DNA of 64,000 nucleotides from Aliisedimentitalea scapharcae (GCF_045277565.1 NZ_CP123584.1:4216001-4280000); one strand, 5' to 3'; shown: positions 1 through 10,793, counted from the first letter of the stretch. A program made the numbers and translations. Notes: generated by a model from the letters alone, not told the origin.

Positions 1-392
1 TGGGTACGGGCAAATGAAATATCGTCCGGGCGCAACATGGGCATCGCCGCACGACGTTGTGTACCCGTCTGGACAACGGCACCAACAGTGGCAAGTTTGA
101 CAGCCGAAACAGCCCCGACATATTCGGTTTCGTCCTTGACCGCCGATTTGGGGAAGCACGCATTCGACCGCGTGTTAAAGGTAAATCCAACACATTGGGA
201 ATTGCCGGCGCAGGCCTGAATGCAGGATTTTAGATTCGTGTCGAACAGCGCCTGTAAATCCGAGCCGTAGTAATCGGTATCGGGCGACGAAAGATAGCGG
301 AAATCAGGGACCGGATTTTCTTGGGCTCTGACCGCTCCCCCGCCCGCCATCACCATAAATAGACACGATAAAATCCAAAAAAAACGCTGCAT
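1..392 (-). CDS. PAN-domain secreted protein, probably N-terminus of an alpha-2-macroglobulin family protein (partial)
   Basis: The reverse strand opens with ATG at 392 and stays open for 130 codons to the window edge, so the C-terminal part is missing. The first 24 residues form a clear signal peptide (short basic start, hydrophobic core, cut after VRAQ). Residues 27-95 form a PAN/Apple-type module with paired cysteines in the contexts KSCIQAC, SQCVGF and NACFPKS and the aromatic motif GFTFNTRS. Rhodobacterales alpha-2-macroglobulin-like proteins, which trap proteases in the periplasm, often begin with just this signal peptide plus PAN module, so that is the best guess. The sequence shows only the PAN part; another PAN-containing secreted protein is possible. 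A purine-rich GGAGG lies 8 bases before the ATG. Confidence 0.6.
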   Translation of the reverse strand, partial: MQRFFWILSCLFMVMAGGGAVRAQENPVPDFRYLSSPDTDYYGSDLQALFDTNLKSCIQACAGNSQCVGFTFNTRSNACFPKSAVKDETEYVGAVSAVKLATVGAVVQTGTQRRAAMPMLRPDDISFART

Positions 393-545
393 TTTAGCCT
401 CCGAGCAGATGGGGACAGGCTGACACGACGCCCGCCAATTGGCAACGATTCCCGATTTCAATGGCTTTTAAGCTCTTGTTCACCGGATCAGCCCATGTTG
501 GGGCAGTAATTTGTATCCAAGCGTACCAACACCGGAGCAGCAGGG

Positions 546-2744
<2,199 letters not shown>

Positions 2745-3518
2745 TCACCCCACGTCGGCAGGTCGAACAAAAACTGGTTTGTCCTCTGCGGACAGATCCG
2801 GACGATAGGCGTAGCCACCGGTGTCGAAATCCAACAAGGATGCCGGATCGGTCAACCGGTTTTGCACGATGTAACGCGCCATCGCTCCGCGTGCCCGTTT
2901 TGCAAAGAAACTGACAATCTTGGGGGAACCAGCTTTGTCTTCCATGAAGACCGGCGTCACCACCCGCAGTTTCAGAGAGTTGGGCGCAACAGCCCCGAAA
3001 TATTCCTGGCTGGCACAATTGACCAGAACATCAGTTCCAACCGCGTCCCCTTGGGCATTCAGCGCTTTGCTCAACTGATCACGCCAATAGTCATACAAAT
3101 TCTTGCCGCGCCGGGTTTTTAACCGGCTGCCCATCTCCAAACGATAGGCCTGAATGGCATCCAGCGGGCGCAAAACTCCATAAAGTCCGGACAGGATCCG
3201 CAAATGCTCTTGCGCCCACTCCATCTCATCCGGCTCCAGCGACCCGGCTTCGAGCCCCATATAGGTGTCCCCGGCAAAGGCAAGCGCGGCCGGGCGCAGG
3301 TCCTCAGAACCGGGTTGATCGGTAAATGCACGAAACCGGTCCCGGTTCAATCGGGCCAGATCGTCGCTCAGGTCCATCAGTTTCTTGAGTTCACCAAGAG
3401 TGAGATTGCGGGCCGTTTTTGCCAGCCGCAGGGCATCATCCTGAAAGTCCGGTTCGGTGGCGGTCACAGCCCGCTCGGCCCAATCCAATCGTTTCGCCGG
3501 GGAAATCACTACCAGCAT
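2745..3518 (-). CDS. yaaA: peroxide stress protein YaaA (DUF328/UPF0246)
   Basis: 257 residues matching the YaaA family over the full length: the start MLVVISPAKRLDW, then FAGDTYMGLEA, the hallmark LRILSGLYGVLRPLD, and LVNCASQEYFGAV near the middle. In E. coli YaaA is induced by OxyR and limits free iron and DNA damage during peroxide stress; it is cytoplasmic and binds DNA. The ATG at 3518 is preceded by AGGAG (GGAGTGCACG on the coding strand). It ends exactly where the convergent kinase gene ends, the two stops sharing the palindrome TGATCA. Downstream in the same direction nothing follows, so it is probably monocistronic or follows recQ after a 32-base gap. Confidence 0.93.
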   Translation of the reverse strand: MLVVISPAKRLDWAERAVTATEPDFQDDALRLAKTARNLTLGELKKLMDLSDDLARLNRDRFRAFTDQPGSEDLRPAALAFAGDTYMGLEAGSLEPDEMEWAQEHLRILSGLYGVLRPLDAIQAYRLEMGSRLKTRRGKNLYDYWRDQLSKALNAQGDAVGTDVLVNCASQEYFGAVAPNSLKLRVVTPVFMEDKAGSPKIVSFFAKRARGAMARYIVQNRLTDPASLLDFDTGGYAYRPDLSAEDKPVFVRPADVG

Positions 3519-3550
3519 CGTGCACTCCTGATTTACAGTCTGACAGAGAC

Positions 3551-5593
3551 TTAGCCCGCCTCTCGCAACACGTCCAGAAAGGCCGCACCGAATCTTTCGG
3601 TCCGACGCTCTCCCAACAGGCGTTCCATGCCTTGTTCATCATCTGGGCGCAGTTTTGCAACCTTGGCCAATTGTGCCGCCGAACAGCTGAGCGGTTTGTC
3701 GATTCCACCGTCACCACGCGCCAGATCGGCCTGTGCTTCGAGCAATTGATCATAGACTGATCCGGCAGTCCGCCCTGCCAACTTGCGCCGGGCCGGATGC
3801 AAGTCCTGCACAGCGCCAACAATCACCTCAAGAAACAAGGACCCATAGCGTTCCAGCTTTTTCGCCCCCACACCGCTGATCCGCGCCATCGCATCCATGC
3901 CATCGGGGCGACGCTCTGCCATCTCGATCAGCGTGCGGTCAGGAAAGATGACATAGGCGGGCACCCGAGCGGATTCGGCCAATGCCCGGCGCTTGGCCTT
4001 GAGTGCCGACAGAAGCGGCGCGTCCTCATCCGAAACCAACGCTTTGACGGCCGGGCGGCGGGCGGCCTTGCGGATCGTGTCGCGGCGCAGTTCGATGGAA
4101 CCTTCTCCCCGCAGGATCGGCAGGGCGGCTTCGGTCATGCGCAGCGCGCCGTGGCGTTCCGGGTCCGGCCGCACCAGATCGTGCCCCATCATCTGCCGGA
4201 AAATCGCCTGCCATTGGGGCCGAGTATACGCCTTGCCCACGCCATAGGTCCGCAATTGGTCATGTCGACGCGCGCGGATCTTGTCAGTTTCATTGGCTGT
4301 GAGAATATCAATCAGGTGCCCCGCGCCGAACCACTCTTCGGTCCGTAAAATTGCCGACAGCGCCATACGCACCGGTGTGGTCCCGTCAAAGACCTCGGCC
4401 GGAGTATCACACAGGTCACATTTGCCGCAGGGCTCGGAGGTCTCGCCAAAATACCCCAACAGGGTCTGCCGGCGACAGCTCAACGCCTCGGCAAGCCCCA
4501 ACAACGCGTTCAATCGGGCATGATCGGCCGCACGGCGTTCGGGCGGGGCCAACCCTTCGTCAATTTGCGATCGACGCAGGCGAATATCGTCGGGTCCAAA
4601 CAGGGTCAGTGTTTCTGCAGGGGCACCATCACGCCCAGCGCGTCCGATCTCCTGGTAATAGGCCTCAATGGATTTGGGCAGATCCGCATGGGCAACCCAA
4701 CGGATATCGGGTTTGTCGATTCCCATACCAAAGGCAACCGTGGCCACCACGATCAACCCATCCTCGCGGGCGAACCGGGTTTCGACGATGCGGCGGTCTT
4801 CAGCCTCCATTCCGCCGTGATAGTGACAGGCGCTGTGGCCATCGTCGCGCAGGGCGGCGGCAAGCGCCTCGGTCTTGTTGCGGGTGCCACAATAGACGAT
4901 TCCGGATTGGCCGCGGCGGGCTTCGGCAAAATCAAGGATCTGCTTGCGCGGTCCATCCTTGGCCCCAAAGGCCAAATGAATATTTGGTCGGTCAAATCCT
5001 CGCAGAAACTTGCGCGGGGCCGCGCCATCGAACAGCTTCTGGACAATTTCGTCTTGGGTTTCGGCGTCTGCCGTGGCGGTAAAGGCAGCCAAAGGCACAT
5101 CCAATGCCCGTCGCAATTCACCAATCCGCAGGTAATCAGGGCGGAAATCATGTCCCCACTGGCTGACACAATGGGCTTCGTCCACGGCGATCAGGCTGAC
5201 ACCGATCCGGCGCAGCATTCCCATCGCAGACCCGGCCGCCAACCTTTCGGGTGCCATGTACAGCAGCTTGAGTCGTCCGGCCTCCAAGGCCTCCCAAACA
5301 GCATCGGTTTCTTCGGGTGTATTGCCGGACGTCAGCGCTCCGGCAGCCACACCTGCCTCTTGCAGACCGCGTACCTGATCCCGCATCAGCGCGATCAGCG
5401 GCGAAATCACAATTGTTACCCCGTCACGCAGCAAGGCCGGCAGCTGGAAGCAGAGGGATTTCCCACCCCCGGTGGGCATGATGGCCAGAACGTTCTGACC
5501 ATCTGCAACCGCATCAACGATGTCCTCCTGCCCGGGGCGGAAGGCATCGAATCCGAACACGTCACGCAAAAGCGGGGCGGCGTCTAACATCAT
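3551..5593 (-). CDS. recQ: ATP-dependent DNA helicase RecQ
   Basis: 680 residues with the bacterial RecQ order: SF2 helicase core with Walker A PTGGGKS (about 40-46), DEAH box VDEAHCVSQWGHDFRPDY (about 138-155), motif VI region YYQEIGRAGRDG, then the four-cysteine zinc module (SCRRQ ... EPCGKCDLC), winged-helix RQC domain, and a C-terminal HRDC domain (about 515-595, KRRALAESARVPAYVIF). The last 70 residues carry a further helical segment. RecQ unwinds DNA 3' to 5' in RecF-pathway repair and fork restart. Three start triplets lie in a row (TTG 5596, ATG 5593, ATG 5590); ATG 5593 is chosen, though no strong ribosome site marks it. Followed 32 bases later by yaaA in the same direction; together they suggest a DNA-damage/oxidative-stress pair. 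Confidence 0.95.
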   Translation of the reverse strand: MMLDAAPLLRDVFGFDAFRPGQEDIVDAVADGQNVLAIMPTGGGKSLCFQLPALLRDGVTIVISPLIALMRDQVRGLQEAGVAAGALTSGNTPEETDAVWEALEAGRLKLLYMAPERLAAGSAMGMLRRIGVSLIAVDEAHCVSQWGHDFRPDYLRIGELRRALDVPLAAFTATADAETQDEIVQKLFDGAAPRKFLRGFDRPNIHLAFGAKDGPRKQILDFAEARRGQSGIVYCGTRNKTEALAAALRDDGHSACHYHGGMEAEDRRIVETRFAREDGLIVVATVAFGMGIDKPDIRWVAHADLPKSIEAYYQEIGRAGRDGAPAETLTLFGPDDIRLRRSQIDEGLAPPERRAADHARLNALLGLAEALSCRRQTLLGYFGETSEPCGKCDLCDTPAEVFDGTTPVRMALSAILRTEEWFGAGHLIDILTANETDKIRARRHDQLRTYGVGKAYTRPQWQAIFRQMMGHDLVRPDPERHGALRMTEAALPILRGEGSIELRRDTIRKAARRPAVKALVSDEDAPLLSALKAKRRALAESARVPAYVIFPDRTLIEMAERRPDGMDAMARISGVGAKKLERYGSLFLEVIVGAVQDLHPARRKLAGRTAGSVYDQLLEAQADLARGDGGIDKPLSCSAAQLAKVAKLRPDDEQGMERLLGERRTERFGAAFLDVLREAG

Positions 5594-5682
5594 CAAAGGG
5601 CCCGTTTGAGTAAGATTTTTTCTATCTGCTCTTATACAGGCACCCTCTCACACTAAGAATCAGGGAACAAGAGGTGGATGGA

Positions 5683-5970
5683 TCAATAGAAGGCGGCGAT
5701 ATTGTTCACCAGGATGATCCGCAGCGCATAAACGCCAAGCAGAACCGCCAAAGGTGCCAGGTCAATCCCGTTCACCTGCGGCAGAACCCGGCGAACCGGC
5801 GCATACATCGGCTCAAGTATCCGGTTCAGGCCATACCAGACCTGGGCTACGAATTGCTGACGAAGGTTCAGCACCTGAAAATTGATCAGCCAGCTCATGA
5901 TTACATGCGCAATGATGAAAAACCAGACAACGTCCAGAATCAGCATCAGAATTTGAAACAGCGACATCAT
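5683..5970 (-). CDS. YggT family membrane protein
   Basis: 95 residues with two hydrophobic spans (about 2-25 and 65-90) and the YggT pattern in between, LNRILEPMYAPVRRVLPQVNGIDLAPL. YggT proteins sit in the inner membrane; roles in osmotic shock tolerance and in envelope or division processes have been proposed, without a firm biochemical activity. The reading frame extends upstream, but AGAGGAAG stands 8-9 bases before the ATG at 5970 (the next codon is also ATG), which decides the start. The gene is divergent from the thioesterase gene at 6102, with about 130 bases between them for two promoters. recQ lies 89 bases downstream on the same strand. Confidence 0.85.
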   Translation of the reverse strand: MMSLFQILMLILDVVWFFIIAHVIMSWLINFQVLNLRQQFVAQVWYGLNRILEPMYAPVRRVLPQVNGIDLAPLAVLLGVYALRIILVNNIAAFY

Positions 5971-6101
5971 GAGCGTTCTTCCTCTTTCACGTGAACGACC
6001 AAGACCTAAGCAGCGTTTCGACAAAGCGCAACCCTTCCGCAAGGTTGGGGTTGACCCGCACTGAACCGGCAGCAAGGAAGACGAAACAAGGAGACCCCGT
6101 G

Positions 6102-6665
6102 ATGTTCCCCATTGTCCGCCTGATCAAGGATCTTCTGGTGGCGCGCCGGATGCCGCCGCTAGAGTTGACCGATACGCATGTGTCCCGGCATATCTGTTGG
6201 CCCTGGGATCTGGATATCTGGCTGGAGCTGAACAACGGGCGGGCCATGACCCTGTATGATCTTGGGCGCAGTATGAACGCCCAGCGGGTCGGGTTGATAG
6301 GTGCAATCAGCCGCCGCCGCTGGGGAATGACCATGGCCGGATCCACGGTGCGGTTCCGACGCCGAATTCGCGGGTTCGAGCGGTTTGAAATGCGGTCGCG
6401 CGCGGTGTGCTGGGATGACAAATTCATCTATTTGGAACAATCCATGTGGAAGAAGAACGGCGAATGCGCGAGCCACGTTATGTTTCGCAGTGCCGTCACC
6501 AATTCGAAAGGGATCGTACCACCTGTCAAAGTCCTGGCCGAAATGGGGCACCCGGATGCGATTTCGCCGCCGATGCCGGGCTGGATCGCCGCCTGGGTCC
6601 AGGCTGATGCCGCACGCCCCTGGCCCCCGATGCAGCACGGGATGGCGCAGGAGAGGCTTGCCTAA
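6102..6665 (+). CDS. acyl-CoA thioesterase family protein (hot-dog fold, 4HBT_2 type)
   Basis: 187 residues. The segment DTHVSRHICWPWDLDIWLELNNGRAMTLYDLGR resembles the hot-dog thioesterases, where an acidic residue in the D-x-x-x-E/N-G-R stretch near the first helix takes part in hydrolysis of acyl-CoA. The later strands (GSTVRFRRRIRGFERFEMRSRAVCWDDKFIYLEQSMW) are the usual antiparallel sheet. Many alphaproteobacteria hold a very similar protein of about 180-190 residues annotated only as thioesterase family. AAGGAGA sits 8 bases before ATG 6102; an in-frame GTG at 6099 is possible, and the longer frame reaching 5991 has no ribosome site. The actual acyl substrate is unknown. The MFS transporter follows after 51 bases. 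Confidence 0.75.
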   Translation: MFPIVRLIKDLLVARRMPPLELTDTHVSRHICWPWDLDIWLELNNGRAMTLYDLGRSMNAQRVGLIGAISRRRWGMTMAGSTVRFRRRIRGFERFEMRSRAVCWDDKFIYLEQSMWKKNGECASHVMFRSAVTNSKGIVPPVKVLAEMGHPDAISPPMPGWIAAWVQADAARPWPPMQHGMAQERLA

Positions 6666-6716
6666 TCGCCCACCGCCCTGCCATACCTTGGGAAACAAGC
6701 ATGAGGCGGGCAGGTT

Positions 6717-8081
6717 ATGGCGGATGTTTCCACGCGCAAGCGCATTTGGGGCTGGTGGTTTTTCGACTGGGCCAGCCAGCCGTATCACACTGTATTGGTC
6801 ACCTTTGTATTCAGCCCGTTCTTTGCGGCCGTCGCCGCGGATTATTTTCTGGGCCAGGGCATGGATGGCGAAGCCGCCAAGGCGCAGGCGCAATCCATCT
6901 GGTCACTGTGCCTGACCATAACAGGGCTGTTGATCGGGTTTGGTGCCCCATTTCTGGGAGCATTGGCTGACGTATCGGGACGGCGCATGCCGTGGATCGT
7001 ATTTTTCTCTGCCCTCTATGTTATCGGCGCGGCCGGGCTTTGGTTTATGGACCCGGGCGGGTCAAATTTGTGGTGGATGCTCATCAGTTTCGGCATCGGC
7101 TTTATCGGCGCGGAATTCGCGTTGGTGTTTACCAATTCGCAACTGCCATCGCTGGGCAACAATGACAACGTGGGGAATATCTCAGGATCCGGCTTTGCCT
7201 TTGGGTATTTGGGCGGGGTAATCGCGCTGTTTATCATGTTGCTTTTGTTGGTTGAGCAGAGCAATGGCAAAACCCTGATCGGGCTCGATCCGATATTCGG
7301 ACTGGACGCGTCTCAGCGTGAAGGGACCCGATCCGCCGGACCCATCGTGGCAATCTGGTATGTCGTGTTCATGATCCCCTATTTTCTGTGGGTGCGTGAA
7401 ACACCGCAACAGGGGAAACGTGGCACGGTCAAATCCGCGATTTCTCTGGTCATCACCTCGGTCAGAAACCTGCGCCACCGGCGCAGTCTGGCAGGTTTTC
7501 TTGGGTCGTCGATGCTGTACCGTGACGCCTTGAACGGGCTTTATGGATTTGGCGGCGTTTACGCGCGGTTGGTATTGGGTTGGGAAATTACCCAAATCGG
7601 AATCTTTGGTGTCGTCGCTGCCATTTCGGCCGCGATTTTCAGCTGGGTTGGCGGTCTTCTGGACAGTCGGCTGGGCCCCAAGCCCGTGGTGATTACGTCA
7701 ATCTGGGTGTTGATTGTCGTCTGCGCCACGATTGTGGGAATGGATCGTGAACAGGTCTTTGGCTTTGCCTTTGAACCCGGCTCCAATTTGCCGGATCGGA
7801 TTTTCTTTGGTTGCGGCGTGCTGATCGGCGGGTTTGGCGGCATATTGCAAGCCGCCAGTCGCACCCTGATGGTGCGCCACACCGACCCCAAGTTCCCAAC
7901 AGAGAGCTTTGGATTGTATGGTTTGTCAGGCCGCGCCACTGCATTTGTCGCGCCTGCGCTGATCGGAATTGTGACATTGGCGACCGGAAGCGCCCGGTTG
8001 GGGGTTTCTCCGATTGTGGGGCTATTCGTCCTGGGGCTCATTCTGCTACGATGGGTTCAGGCAGAAGGGGACCAGACCTGA
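6717..8081 (+). CDS. MFS transporter of the UMF1 (Atg22-like) family
   Basis: 454 residues with about twelve hydrophobic spans. The start MADVSTRKRIWGWWFFDWASQPYHTVLVTFVFSPFF is the UMF1/Atg22 signature (W-x-x-F/Y-D-W-A-x-x-P-F/Y), and the loop after span 2 holds the MFS-type motif GALADVSGRRMPWI. Yeast Atg22 exports amino acids from the vacuole; the bacterial members are uncharacterised permeases of the inner membrane. The mepA reading frame starts one base after the stop, which points to a shared transcript with mepA and the phytase-like gene. Substrate unknown; an amino acid or small peptide released by cell-wall turnover would fit the neighbours but is only inference. Confidence 0.85.
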   Translation: MADVSTRKRIWGWWFFDWASQPYHTVLVTFVFSPFFAAVAADYFLGQGMDGEAAKAQAQSIWSLCLTITGLLIGFGAPFLGALADVSGRRMPWIVFFSALYVIGAAGLWFMDPGGSNLWWMLISFGIGFIGAEFALVFTNSQLPSLGNNDNVGNISGSGFAFGYLGGVIALFIMLLLLVEQSNGKTLIGLDPIFGLDASQREGTRSAGPIVAIWYVVFMIPYFLWVRETPQQGKRGTVKSAISLVITSVRNLRHRRSLAGFLGSSMLYRDALNGLYGFGGVYARLVLGWEITQIGIFGVVAAISAAIFSWVGGLLDSRLGPKPVVITSIWVLIVVCATIVGMDREQVFGFAFEPGSNLPDRIFFGCGVLIGGFGGILQAASRTLMVRHTDPKFPTESFGLYGLSGRATAFVAPALIGIVTLATGSARLGVSPIVGLFVLGLILLRWVQAEGDQT

Positions 8082-8082
8082 C

Positions 8083-8958
8083 ATGCGTAAATTGCTAGCT
8101 ATTTTCTCAATTCTATTATTGGCCACCACCCTGACATCAGCCAGCGCCGAACCCCTGGCAAAGCAGCTGTTTGGTGCAAAAACGAACGGATCCAGCCAAC
8201 GATCGGCTTCTTTTGGCTCCTACGCCAAAGGATGTGTAGCTGGCGCTGTGCGGCTGCCCGAAACCGGGCCGAGCTGGCAGGCCATGCGTCTGTCGCGCAA
8301 TCGCAATTGGGGCCATCCCGATACTATTGACTATATTAACAAGCTCAGCGCATTTGCCGCGACCCAAAGGGGGTGGAACGGCCTATATATCGGAGACATT
8401 AGCCAACCCCGTGGCGGCCCGATGCTGTCAGGCCACCGCAGCCATCAAATCGGGTTGGACATAGACATCTGGATGCGCCCGGCCGACAAGCTGAACCTAT
8501 CACGCAAGGCGCGTGAAAATATCTCGTCTATTTCGATGCGCAGATCCAACGGGGCCTTTGTCAATTCAAACTGGACTGCCCAGCACCACGCGATCCTTCG
8601 CGCAGCCGCCAAGGACCGCCGCGTGGCACGCATCTTTGTCTTTCCCGGTGCCAAGGTGCAAATGTGCAAGGACGAAAAAGGCGACCGCACCTGGCTGCGC
8701 AAGATACGGCCGTGGTGGGGGCATCATTATCATTTCCACGTTCGTCTGAAATGCCCCAGGGGTGCACGCGGATGTCAAAACCAGGACGCGCCCCCTCGGG
8801 GCGACGGCTGTGCCGATGCGCAACGTTGGGTGAATGATATTTTGAACCCTCCGCCACCAAAACCGGTTGACCCCAACGCCCCCAAGCCAAAGAAACGGCG
8901 TGAATATGTGCTAGCGGATCTGCCCAATCAATGCGCCTCAGTTCTACGCTCCGAATAA
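8083..8958 (+). CDS. mepA: penicillin-insensitive murein endopeptidase MepA
   Basis: 291 residues with an N-terminal signal peptide (MRKLLAIFSILLLATTLTSASAEP). The core shows the MepA/LAS metallopeptidase zinc motif: SGHRSHQIGLDIDIW supplies His and Asp ligands, and WWGHHYHFHVRLKCP the third His. Further MepA marks are GYAKG-like SYAKGCVAGAVRLP and the cysteines C-terminal to the fold (CPRGARGCQNQDAP). It cleaves D-Ala-meso-DAP cross-links in periplasmic peptidoglycan and is insensitive to beta-lactams. The C-terminal 40 residues are proline- and lysine-rich (NPPPPKPVDPNAPKPKKRR), a likely flexible tail. ATG 8083 is the start that gives the signal peptide; the frame also runs further upstream inside the transporter gene. 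The last 28 bases overlap the next gene. Confidence 0.93.
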   Translation: MRKLLAIFSILLLATTLTSASAEPLAKQLFGAKTNGSSQRSASFGSYAKGCVAGAVRLPETGPSWQAMRLSRNRNWGHPDTIDYINKLSAFAATQRGWNGLYIGDISQPRGGPMLSGHRSHQIGLDIDIWMRPADKLNLSRKARENISSISMRRSNGAFVNSNWTAQHHAILRAAAKDRRVARIFVFPGAKVQMCKDEKGDRTWLRKIRPWWGHHYHFHVRLKCPRGARGCQNQDAPPRGDGCADAQRWVNDILNPPPPKPVDPNAPKPKKRREYVLADLPNQCASVLRSE

Positions 8959-9851
8959 TCGCTGGCCTCGGGGTCGGGTTGTGTGTCGCAGTCGCAGCTT
9001 TTGCGGCGTCCCGTGCCCCTGCTCCAACTGGAGGACCCGCCCGTCTATTGGGCAGCTACGAATGGACGGACAACGGTCAACCTGATTGGTTTGGTGGGTT
9101 TTCGGCCCTCGAGGTCGGCGCAAAGGGCCGCACAGTTACGCTGCTCAATGACCGTTCCCATCTCATGCAGGCCACAATCGAACGGCGCGGCGACGCCATT
9201 GTCGGGATTACGCCCATCGCCACCACCTTTTTGAGTTCGTCAAAAGGCGAGCCATTGACCCGACGTGTTCTGGACAGCGAAGGTCTGGCCCAGACCAGTA
9301 ATGGCACATTGTATATCTCGTTCGAAGGCGTTGCGCGCGTGGCGCGCTATTCCCAAGCGGCGGCCCGAGCCCAGGTTTTGCCACGCCCGGATGCGTTCAG
9401 GCAACTGCCCCTGAACAAGGCCCTCGAGGCATTGGCCATAGACGAACAGGGATATCTGTACACAATCCCCGAACGACATCCCGTCAAAGGCCAGGGCATT
9501 GCGGTCTATCGTTGGGATGGGACAAAATGGAGTCGACCTTTTGACCTGAAACCGCGCGGCAAATTCCGTGCTGTCGGGGCAGATTTTGGACCTGATGGCC
9601 GATTTTACCTGCTGGAACGCGACTTTTCAGTCTTTGGCTTCCGGTCCCGTCTACGTCGGTGGACCCTGTCACCAATCGGACCTTTGCACGAAGAAACCCT
9701 GTTGCAGACTGATTTTGGTGAACACGACAATCTGGAGGGGGTGGCGGTCTGGCGAGATGAGAAACAGCGACTGCGGGCAGTTTTGGTTTCCGATGACAAT
9801 TTCAATCGGTTTCAACGCACTGAATTCGTCGAGTACCTGCTGCCCGATTAG
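8931..9851 (+). CDS. secreted esterase-like/phytase-like beta-propeller protein (PF13449 type)
   Basis: 306 residues. A signal peptide covers about the first 25 (MRLSSTLRIIAGLGVGLCVAVAAFA). The body has the phytase-like pattern: GGFSALEVGAKGRTVTLLNDRSHL near the start, LDSEGLAQTSNGTLYISFEG in the middle (acidic E-G pair of each blade), EALAIDEQGYLYTIPE, and HDNLEGVAVWRDEKQRLRAVLVSDDNFN near the end, all repeats of E-G/E-A followed by a D-G or D-N turn. Such proteins are annotated esterase-like activity of phytase family, but activity in bacteria is largely untested. It starts inside mepA, a 28-base overlap that implies translational coupling, so the two exported proteins are probably made together. 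Confidence 0.8.
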   Translation: MRLSSTLRIIAGLGVGLCVAVAAFAASRAPAPTGGPARLLGSYEWTDNGQPDWFGGFSALEVGAKGRTVTLLNDRSHLMQATIERRGDAIVGITPIATTFLSSSKGEPLTRRVLDSEGLAQTSNGTLYISFEGVARVARYSQAAARAQVLPRPDAFRQLPLNKALEALAIDEQGYLYTIPERHPVKGQGIAVYRWDGTKWSRPFDLKPRGKFRAVGADFGPDGRFYLLERDFSVFGFRSRLRRWTLSPIGPLHEETLLQTDFGEHDNLEGVAVWRDEKQRLRAVLVSDDNFNRFQRTEFVEYLLPD

Positions 9852-9965
9852 CGATTTCTGGAGGCGGGCAAGCCCGCGCCGGATTGACACAGGACCCAGG
9901 ATTCGATTAAAGGCCCGGTCCCCGCTCATCTGCGGGCAAGTCGCCGCTACCTTGTAAAAACGGAA

Positions 9966-10598
9966 ATGAAATCGATGAACCGTACTCACCTTCCTGGCAT
10001 TCTTGCCATGGCGGCCATTGTTGTCGCCTCTAACATCCTGGTGCAATTCCTGTTCGGCCAATGGCTGACCTGGGGTGCCTTTACATACCCATTTGCCTTT
10101 CTCGTGACAGATGTCATGAACCGCGTCTATGGAGCCGGTCCCGCACGCAAGGTCGTGCTGGCAGGTTTTGTCGTCGGCGTGATCTGTTCGCTGATCGGCA
10201 CTCAGATCATGGGCGAATTTGGCCCGTTGGTAACCTTGCGGATCGCCGTTGGATCCGGGTTGGCCTTTTTGACCGCTCAGATGCTGGACGTCACCGTGTT
10301 CTCGGCCCTGCGCGAAGGGAAATGGTGGCGGGCACCACTGGCATCAACGTTGATCGGGTCGTCTGTGGACACCGCATTGTTCTTCTCCATCGCCTTCTCG
10401 GCATCGCTCAGCTGGATCGAACCGGCCAACGACGTCTCCTGGGCCGGCGAAGTCCTGCCCCTGCTGGGAGTGGGTCCTCTGGTGCCGCTGTGGGTGTCCC
10501 TGGCAACCGCTGATTGGATGGTGAAATTGGGGCTTGCACTGCTGGCCCTTGTGCCATTCCGCATCATCGTGGGGAAACTCTCTGTTTCGACCACATGA
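9966..10598 (+). CDS. yhhQ: queuosine precursor transporter (YhhQ/VUT family)
   Basis: 210 residues with about six hydrophobic segments. Family marks: the span ending FGQWLTWGAFTYPFAFLVTDVMNRVYG, then GFVVGVICSLIGTQIM, and LIGSSVDTALFFSIAF. YhhQ-type proteins import 7-cyano-7-deazaguanine or 7-aminomethyl-7-deazaguanine for tRNA queuosine modification, so the cell may salvage as well as, or instead of, making preQ precursors (no que synthesis genes are seen here). ATG 9966 is used; a second ATG four codons on (9975) is an alternative, and neither has a strong ribosome site. A GC hairpin lies just upstream but does not match a preQ1 riboswitch. The small RNA/ORF unit follows directly. Confidence 0.85.
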   Translation: MKSMNRTHLPGILAMAAIVVASNILVQFLFGQWLTWGAFTYPFAFLVTDVMNRVYGAGPARKVVLAGFVVGVICSLIGTQIMGEFGPLVTLRIAVGSGLAFLTAQMLDVTVFSALREGKWWRAPLASTLIGSSVDTALFFSIAFSASLSWIEPANDVSWAGEVLPLLGVGPLVPLWVSLATADWMVKLGLALLALVPFRIIVGKLSVSTT

Positions 10599-10605
10599 TT
10601 TTGTT

Positions 10606-10634
10606 TTGACATCTCCGAAAACTGTGGCACGCTA
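10606..10634 (+). promoter_or_regulatory. candidate promoter of the small transcription unit
   Basis: TTGACA at 10606-10611 is a perfect -35 box, eight bases after the yhhQ stop. Seventeen bases later stands ACGCTA, a poor -10 match; GCTACA overlapping it is an alternative. The -35 match and its place just ahead of the SD-ORF-terminator unit support a promoter; the weak -10 keeps confidence low. Confidence 0.35.
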
Positions 10635-10668
10635 CAGTTAGGCGTAACAACTGAAAGGAGGTGCTCTA

Positions 10669-10725
10669 GTGTCCATTGAGAACTTGGAGATTAATGTCGG
10701 GACAGTTCGGGAGATGCGTATCTAG
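10669..10725 (+). CDS. 18-codon small ORF with strong Shine-Dalgarno (leader peptide or small protein)
   Basis: GTG at 10669 begins an ORF encoding MSIENLEINVGTVREMRI and ending in TAG at 10723-10725. AAGGAGG stands 6-7 bases before the GTG, stronger than the site of most genes in this window. The unit sits alone between yhhQ and arfB with a candidate promoter before it and an intrinsic terminator at 10794-10828. The eight bases over the SD (10657-10664, GGAGGTGC) are exactly complementary to 10776-10783 (GCACCTCC) further down the same transcript, so the site could be masked by folding. No family is recognised. It could be a true micro-protein, an upstream peptide of a regulatory RNA, or a chance ORF inside a small RNA. 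Confidence 0.45.
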   Translation: MSIENLEINVGTVREMRI

Positions 10726-10793
10726 GGCAGTCCTTAGGTAATGTCTGAACCCCAATTGGTGCCCGCCTAACCGGCGCACCTCCGAAACTCAAG

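Noticed and set aside
37..219. 60-codon plus-strand ORF at the left edge
   Set aside because: Lies opposite the PAN-domain gene, which has a signal peptide and a cysteine pattern; no ribosome site or family match.
4520..5587. Long plus-strand ORF (355 codons) opposite recQ
   Set aside because: Antisense to the helicase core with all helicase motifs on the minus strand; no support.
9852..9965. Possible preQ1 riboswitch before yhhQ
   Set aside because: There is a CCCGC-loop-GCGGG hairpin and an A-rich stretch, but no match to the preQ1 core could be made.
10624..10640. Sigma-54-like TGGCAC before the small unit
   Set aside because: The GC of a -12 element is not at the right spacing.
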